A stretch of 64,000 nt of DNA, from the NCBI GenBank assembly GCA_029948255.1, contig JALIZF010000828.1, positions 27,151-91,150 on the forward strand. Reading direction: 5' to 3'. Of this stretch, positions 60,691-64,000 are shown one piece after another. The DNA comes from Telmatactis stephensoni. Its lineage: Eukaryota; Cnidaria; Anthozoa; Actiniaria; Isophelliidae. Made by a program: the position numbers and the translations under genes. The first letter of the stretch is position 1, and the number at the start of each line of letters is the position of its first letter. A model generated the notes under the pieces. The model had not been told where the DNA came from and ran no database searches. It saw only the letters and a program-made list of their open reading frames with translations.

Positions 60691-63250
60691 TAATGAAATG
60701 TTAAAGACCATGCTATTTGAAAGGGATAGGTATATATAAATTCTTGTTTGCAAATCTTGTTTGCAAATCTCTGGCGGGGACTCAGGTCACATACAAGATT
60801 TAAACATTAAGCTGTTGACACTCGTACGTCGAATCGACGGAAGAGTCCATCATATATTTATATATATATATTAACATTATTATTCAATTATTATTAATCT
60901 TATTATTTCATTTCATTATAAATTTATTACAATCAATATCGTTGTTATTGTCATCATTATCGTAATTGTTGTTCAAGGTTTATGTCAAGCATTTTATGCC
61001 ATCTTTAATTATTATTGTATTATATATTCCATTTCATTTCTCGTTTAAAGGTACTGGAGGCAAATCTCGCCACAACGCGCTACAAATGTGGAGGTATAAA
61101 ATTGTAAAGAAAAGAAAGTATTCGAATTTAAGTACTTTTCAACAAATCCATATAAGATTTCAATTAATTTATCTTTGCTATACAGAGCGAATTTGTGCTG
61201 TTGGGTACACAGCAGCAAAACCTCGACCTCCCACCTTTTATCTAGGGAAAATAGTAGCAGAAAGAGATGACAAGAATTACCTTTCTGTTACTTTTCTTCA
61301 AAAGATAAAGGGTGGGAAGGGCTACAGGTGGCCCAAGAAACCAATTGTGGAAGAGGTGTACCTCATCAGATTTTCAATTCCAACATGCGGCCAACAAATG
61401 GCAGCAATGGCATCTATGAATTTGATGAACATTACCTAGGGAAAGAGTTCGAAATCTGCTTATCAAACTGTCAGAATTGGAAAGACATTCAAAGGTATTT
61501 ATGAGTAATAGATAATTTATTCCATTTCAAAAACATAACTATTGCAAAACAATTTTCAGTCTGTATTATATTTATTGCCACATTGCGATTTTAATCGCAA
61601 TCTCGGAAATTACGAATTCAGTGACACTCCATTATTGGTATAATCTGTAGATTGAAGCAATATGGCGGGATACCGAGGCGCAATATCGAAAAGTGGGAAT
61701 GGTGTGCTGGAAGGACTTCAAGACTCTACAACTCGAAATGCCTCCAGTACACCATTCCTTGATGATGCTCCTGATGCCAAAAGGGTGGAAAATGGGATAC
61801 TTAAATGACGAGGTGAGTAATCCTGCACTTGTATATAACAATAAGCATCAGTCATCATCTAAAACAATCAGTGTCAGTTTTTCCATAGGTCTAACATCAT
61901 TCAAATATTTGTTGCATTTATATAATAAATTTAAGCGTAGAAAATGTCCAATCTTTACAAAATGGGCTTTGTTCTCATTGTTTTAGATTATTGATGAGTA
62001 TTTGAAATTGCTTGAACAGAAAGCCGGCAAACAGGTAAGCTTCATCCCGACATTTATGAACATTTATAAACGACATTTATACGCAATTCATGGTCGAAAC
62101 ACAGATATACCTTATGCTCACTTTGCAAGTACTACATTTCGCACTTTTTGCGATCGTAAACAAAATGGCAACATCTCATACACTGAACTGACACTGAACA
62201 ACTGTTTTATTGCGAAATCTGGTAAGCGCAAAATTTCATATAGCGAAATTTAATACGATATGAAAATAACTATAGAATACTAAAATGTATTTGACTGAGA
62301 CTTTGTTATGTATGTTGATACTTTGCTATTTTAGGGGAAAAAAATAATAACGGCCAATACAAAGTTTTACTCTCTTATATTAAAGGGGAAGTCGTGGAAA
62401 AAAAAGGTACTTAACGAGATCAAAATGTCAATTGAGATTTTGCTTTTCTCTATTATCGTAAATATGAAGGAATTGCTGAAATAGTTGATTCCATTGATTG
62501 TCTCCATTTTTTTGCTTCCCAGGTGGATTTGAATAAATTTGAAAAACTAGTTTTCGCGAACCAGTTTTCTCCAAACCATTGGGTCTAGGGTTTGTAATAA
62601 TTCATACTTTTCTATAAAACTCATACAGGTCTATTAAGACTTTTCTAAAACTTTGAACAGGTTGTTGACTTGAAGAATTCGACGTTGTCGATATTGGACC
62701 CTTTAGGTTACGACGATCACTCAAACAGTGATCACATTGAAAACCTAAGGTATACAATACTGAATTGAATGCCTTCACCACAACCCATTTCTTCGAAATT
62801 AAACATTTATTCATGACCTTGTACATAGGAAATTCCTCAACCAGAGGGGCGTGGATAGAGAATGGCGCGCAAAACGCATTCATCACCCCCTGCAAAATGA
62901 CGATGTAAGCTGTGGCGTGTACGTATTAAAGGTACTATTTAATGCTTTGATAATGATATATCAGTCTGTGAAATTATATGACTGACGTGAATATGAACCC
63001 TGTTTTTAGATGGCAGAGTCAATAATGCTCCAGTCATTTACCATGGAGTTTACTCAGGTAAACTGACAGTAAACTTTGTTTATGCTAAACAACTATAACT
63101 AAATTATTGAAAGTAAATCATTTTTCTCTTGCTATTTCTGCAGATATAATTTTAACACTAAGTACTTTGACTTTTCAGGATGACATAAGAGAGTATCGCT
63201 ACATTGTCGGTGAAAGACTTTTGGACTCAAATAATTTTTTAATTTCTTAA
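56660..63250 (+). CDS. Coiled-coil protein with C-terminal Ulp1/C48-type cysteine protease, about 23 exons
   Basis: Exons: 56660-56905, 57098-57322, 57434-57484, 57567-57650, 57791-57874, 57948-58019, 58090-58164, 58496-58639, 58739-58858, 58961-59044, 59393-59470, 59637-59690, 60050-60124 (GC donor), 61051-61093, 61186 to about 61496, 61651-61812, 61987-62034, 62335-62406, 62523-62582, 62661-62749, 62829-62931, 63010-63057, 63179-63250. The middle has Lys/Glu-rich coiled-coil segments (LQKELEQWKSKCAELERRLQ), a poly-Glu run and a basic linker. The end is a Ulp1-like fold: GYLNDEIIDEYLKLLEQ, then SPNHW (His), VVDLKNSTLSILDPLGYDD (Asp) and LQNDDVSCGVYVLK (Gln and catalytic Cys). Ulp1 enzymes cleave SUMO-like modifiers. 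Such domains recur in large eukaryotic transposons. The frame across 61360-61500 is uncertain (see findings). Confidence 0.7.
58217..58490. repeat. TTTTC pentanucleotide array abutting a splice acceptor
   Basis: About 50 TTTTC units with T-rich ends run up to the acceptor of exon 58496-58639, which itself starts with a GAG array encoding poly-Glu. The frames across the array (Phe/Ser/Leu or Lys/Glu/Arg) are artefacts. Confidence 0.95.
60139..60590. mobile_element. 450-bp element with CAGGGTTCGTACG inverted ends
   Basis: CAGGGTTCGTACGCC at the left is matched by GGCGTACGAACCCTG at the right. Internal CCTGGAAA / TCCTGGAT words are repeated in both orientations. The flanks (ACCTCCCT and CTCGCTAT) do not give a clear target duplication. 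It sits directly after a GC splice donor in the protease gene. Confidence 0.65.
60656..60692. repeat. ATC microsatellite
   Basis: About eleven ATC units lie in an intron of the protease gene. A similar ATC run (49059-49090) lies near the left terminal repeat. Confidence 0.9.
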
Positions 63251-63394
63251 GTGGTGTATTTAAAAAAGAGGTTAACTACATTTATACATACTGAATTTCC
63301 ATTATATGAAAGTGGGGGAAGTCGTGGGGAAAAAAAGGTACTTAATCTGATAGATTATCTCCTTTTTAATATTGTGAAAGAAATCATGTTGTAG

Positions 63395-63522
63395 AGTAAC
63401 CCGTGAAAAAGTACAAATCTAATTTGTACTAAAAAGGAAAAAACCCTTTGTTTTCCATTGTTTAATAATGCTATTTTGCATTGCTAGTAAAATTTCACGG
63501 ATTAAGTGCGATCACTCTATTA
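63395..63522. repeat. MITE copy just inside the right terminal repeat
   Basis: It shares ACCCGTGAAAAAGTACAAA, CCTTTGTTTTCCATTGTTTA, AATAATGCTATTTTG and the end TTAAGTGCGATCACTCT with 43277-43409. Confidence 0.75.
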
Positions 63523-63531
63523 ATAACCGAA

Positions 63532-64000
63532 AAAATCGCACTGAGCAGCCACGACCATTAGTGTGCTTACGTTACTAAGTGTGATCTTTTGTAGTTTTAT
63601 TATTTATGGAGATTTTCATAGCAAATGGACGAATAATTATTATTGAAACGTTTAAGTACAAATTTGCCTTTAATTGAAGGTACTGGTCCGTGTAGAGGGA
63701 ATATCACTTGTCTACAAACGTTAGTTGTAGCGTTAGCAACAGCGCAAGAATTTCATTCATTCAGTAAAGTAACTTTATTTACTGAGGGTAACACATGACG
63801 GTAATAATAACTGATGACCCAGTGGCCCTCAAATACAACAAAAACAACACAAAAATTTATATATATAGATAAATAGAATAAATATATAAATAGATCTAAG
63901 ATAGAAATTTGAAATTTGTATAGAATTGTATTGTTAATTGCTTCTGATTAACTTTTGTAAAAATAACTTTAACTCTTGTTGTGCGTATCCATTAAAGCTT
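63532..64000 (-). repeat. Right terminal inverted repeat of the large transposon (cut by window edge)
   Basis: This is the reverse complement of 48407-48873 with a few substitutions and small gaps (for example TATT against AATA near 63600). It ends at the window boundary with GTGCGTATCCATTAAAGCTT, still matching its partner. Confidence 0.9.

Larger units (their letters stand above)
48407..64000. mobile_element. Very large two-gene DNA transposon with long terminal inverted repeats
   Basis: The first 467 bases (48407-48873) and the last 469 (63532-64000) are inverted copies with only scattered differences. The right copy reaches the window edge, so the repeat may be longer and the element larger than 15.6 kb. 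Between them are a transposase-like gene (minus) and a Ulp1-protease gene (plus), transcribed away from each other, with nested SINEs and MITEs. Both genes are almost or completely free of disabling changes, suggesting recent activity. It resembles, from memory, large elements of the KDZ/Zisupton type that pair a transposase with a Ulp1-like protease, but superfamily membership is not established. Confidence 0.75.

Overview
The window reads as nuclear DNA of an invertebrate animal. It is AT-rich, the genes are split into many short exons with GT-AG introns of about 100-2000 bases, and several proteins belong to animal families (TP53INP, PIP4P/TMEM55, LSM14, ENY2, raftlin-like). A large share of the non-coding sequence is transposon-derived: foldback MITEs, tRNA-derived SINEs, Penelope-like fragments and satellites. 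A sponge or cnidarian would fit, but I cannot fix the phylum from the sequence alone.

Layout of the host part (about 1-47,000). An unrecognised first exon lies on the minus strand (3133-3304). A TP53INP-type autophagy/transcription cofactor is on the plus strand (5221-6101). A complete four-exon BtpA-family gene (8303-11408, minus) follows. A repeat-rich stretch (11.4-20.8 kb) holds a 2.1 kb element with CCGTCAA subterminal repeats. Then come a raftlin-like gene (20827-25844, minus, 5' end not found), a complete seven-exon PIP4P/TMEM55 phosphatase (31672-37629, minus) and, divergently, a complete seven-exon LSM14 gene (38227-42425, plus). The last two exons of ENY2 (44999-46325, minus) follow; its upstream exons are not visible in the window.

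The most striking part is 48,407 to the end of the window. Nearly identical inverted repeats of about 467 bp lie at 48407-48873 and 63532-64000, and the right one runs off the window. Between them sit two divergently transcribed multi-exon genes. One is a 10-exon, reading-frame-intact gene for a transposase-like protein of the family I know as DUF7869, with conserved acidic motifs (49750-55231, minus). The other is a roughly 23-exon gene with an N-terminal coiled coil and a C-terminal Ulp1/C48-type cysteine protease domain (56660-63250, plus). I interpret this as one very large (at least 15.6 kb) two-gene DNA transposon with long terminal inverted repeats, possibly lying inside an ENY2 intron.

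A second discovery is a complete hammerhead ribozyme motif (45636-45675, minus) just downstream of a GIY-YIG endonuclease fragment of a Penelope-like retroelement. A degenerate relative with the same foldback architecture lies at 20054-20362.
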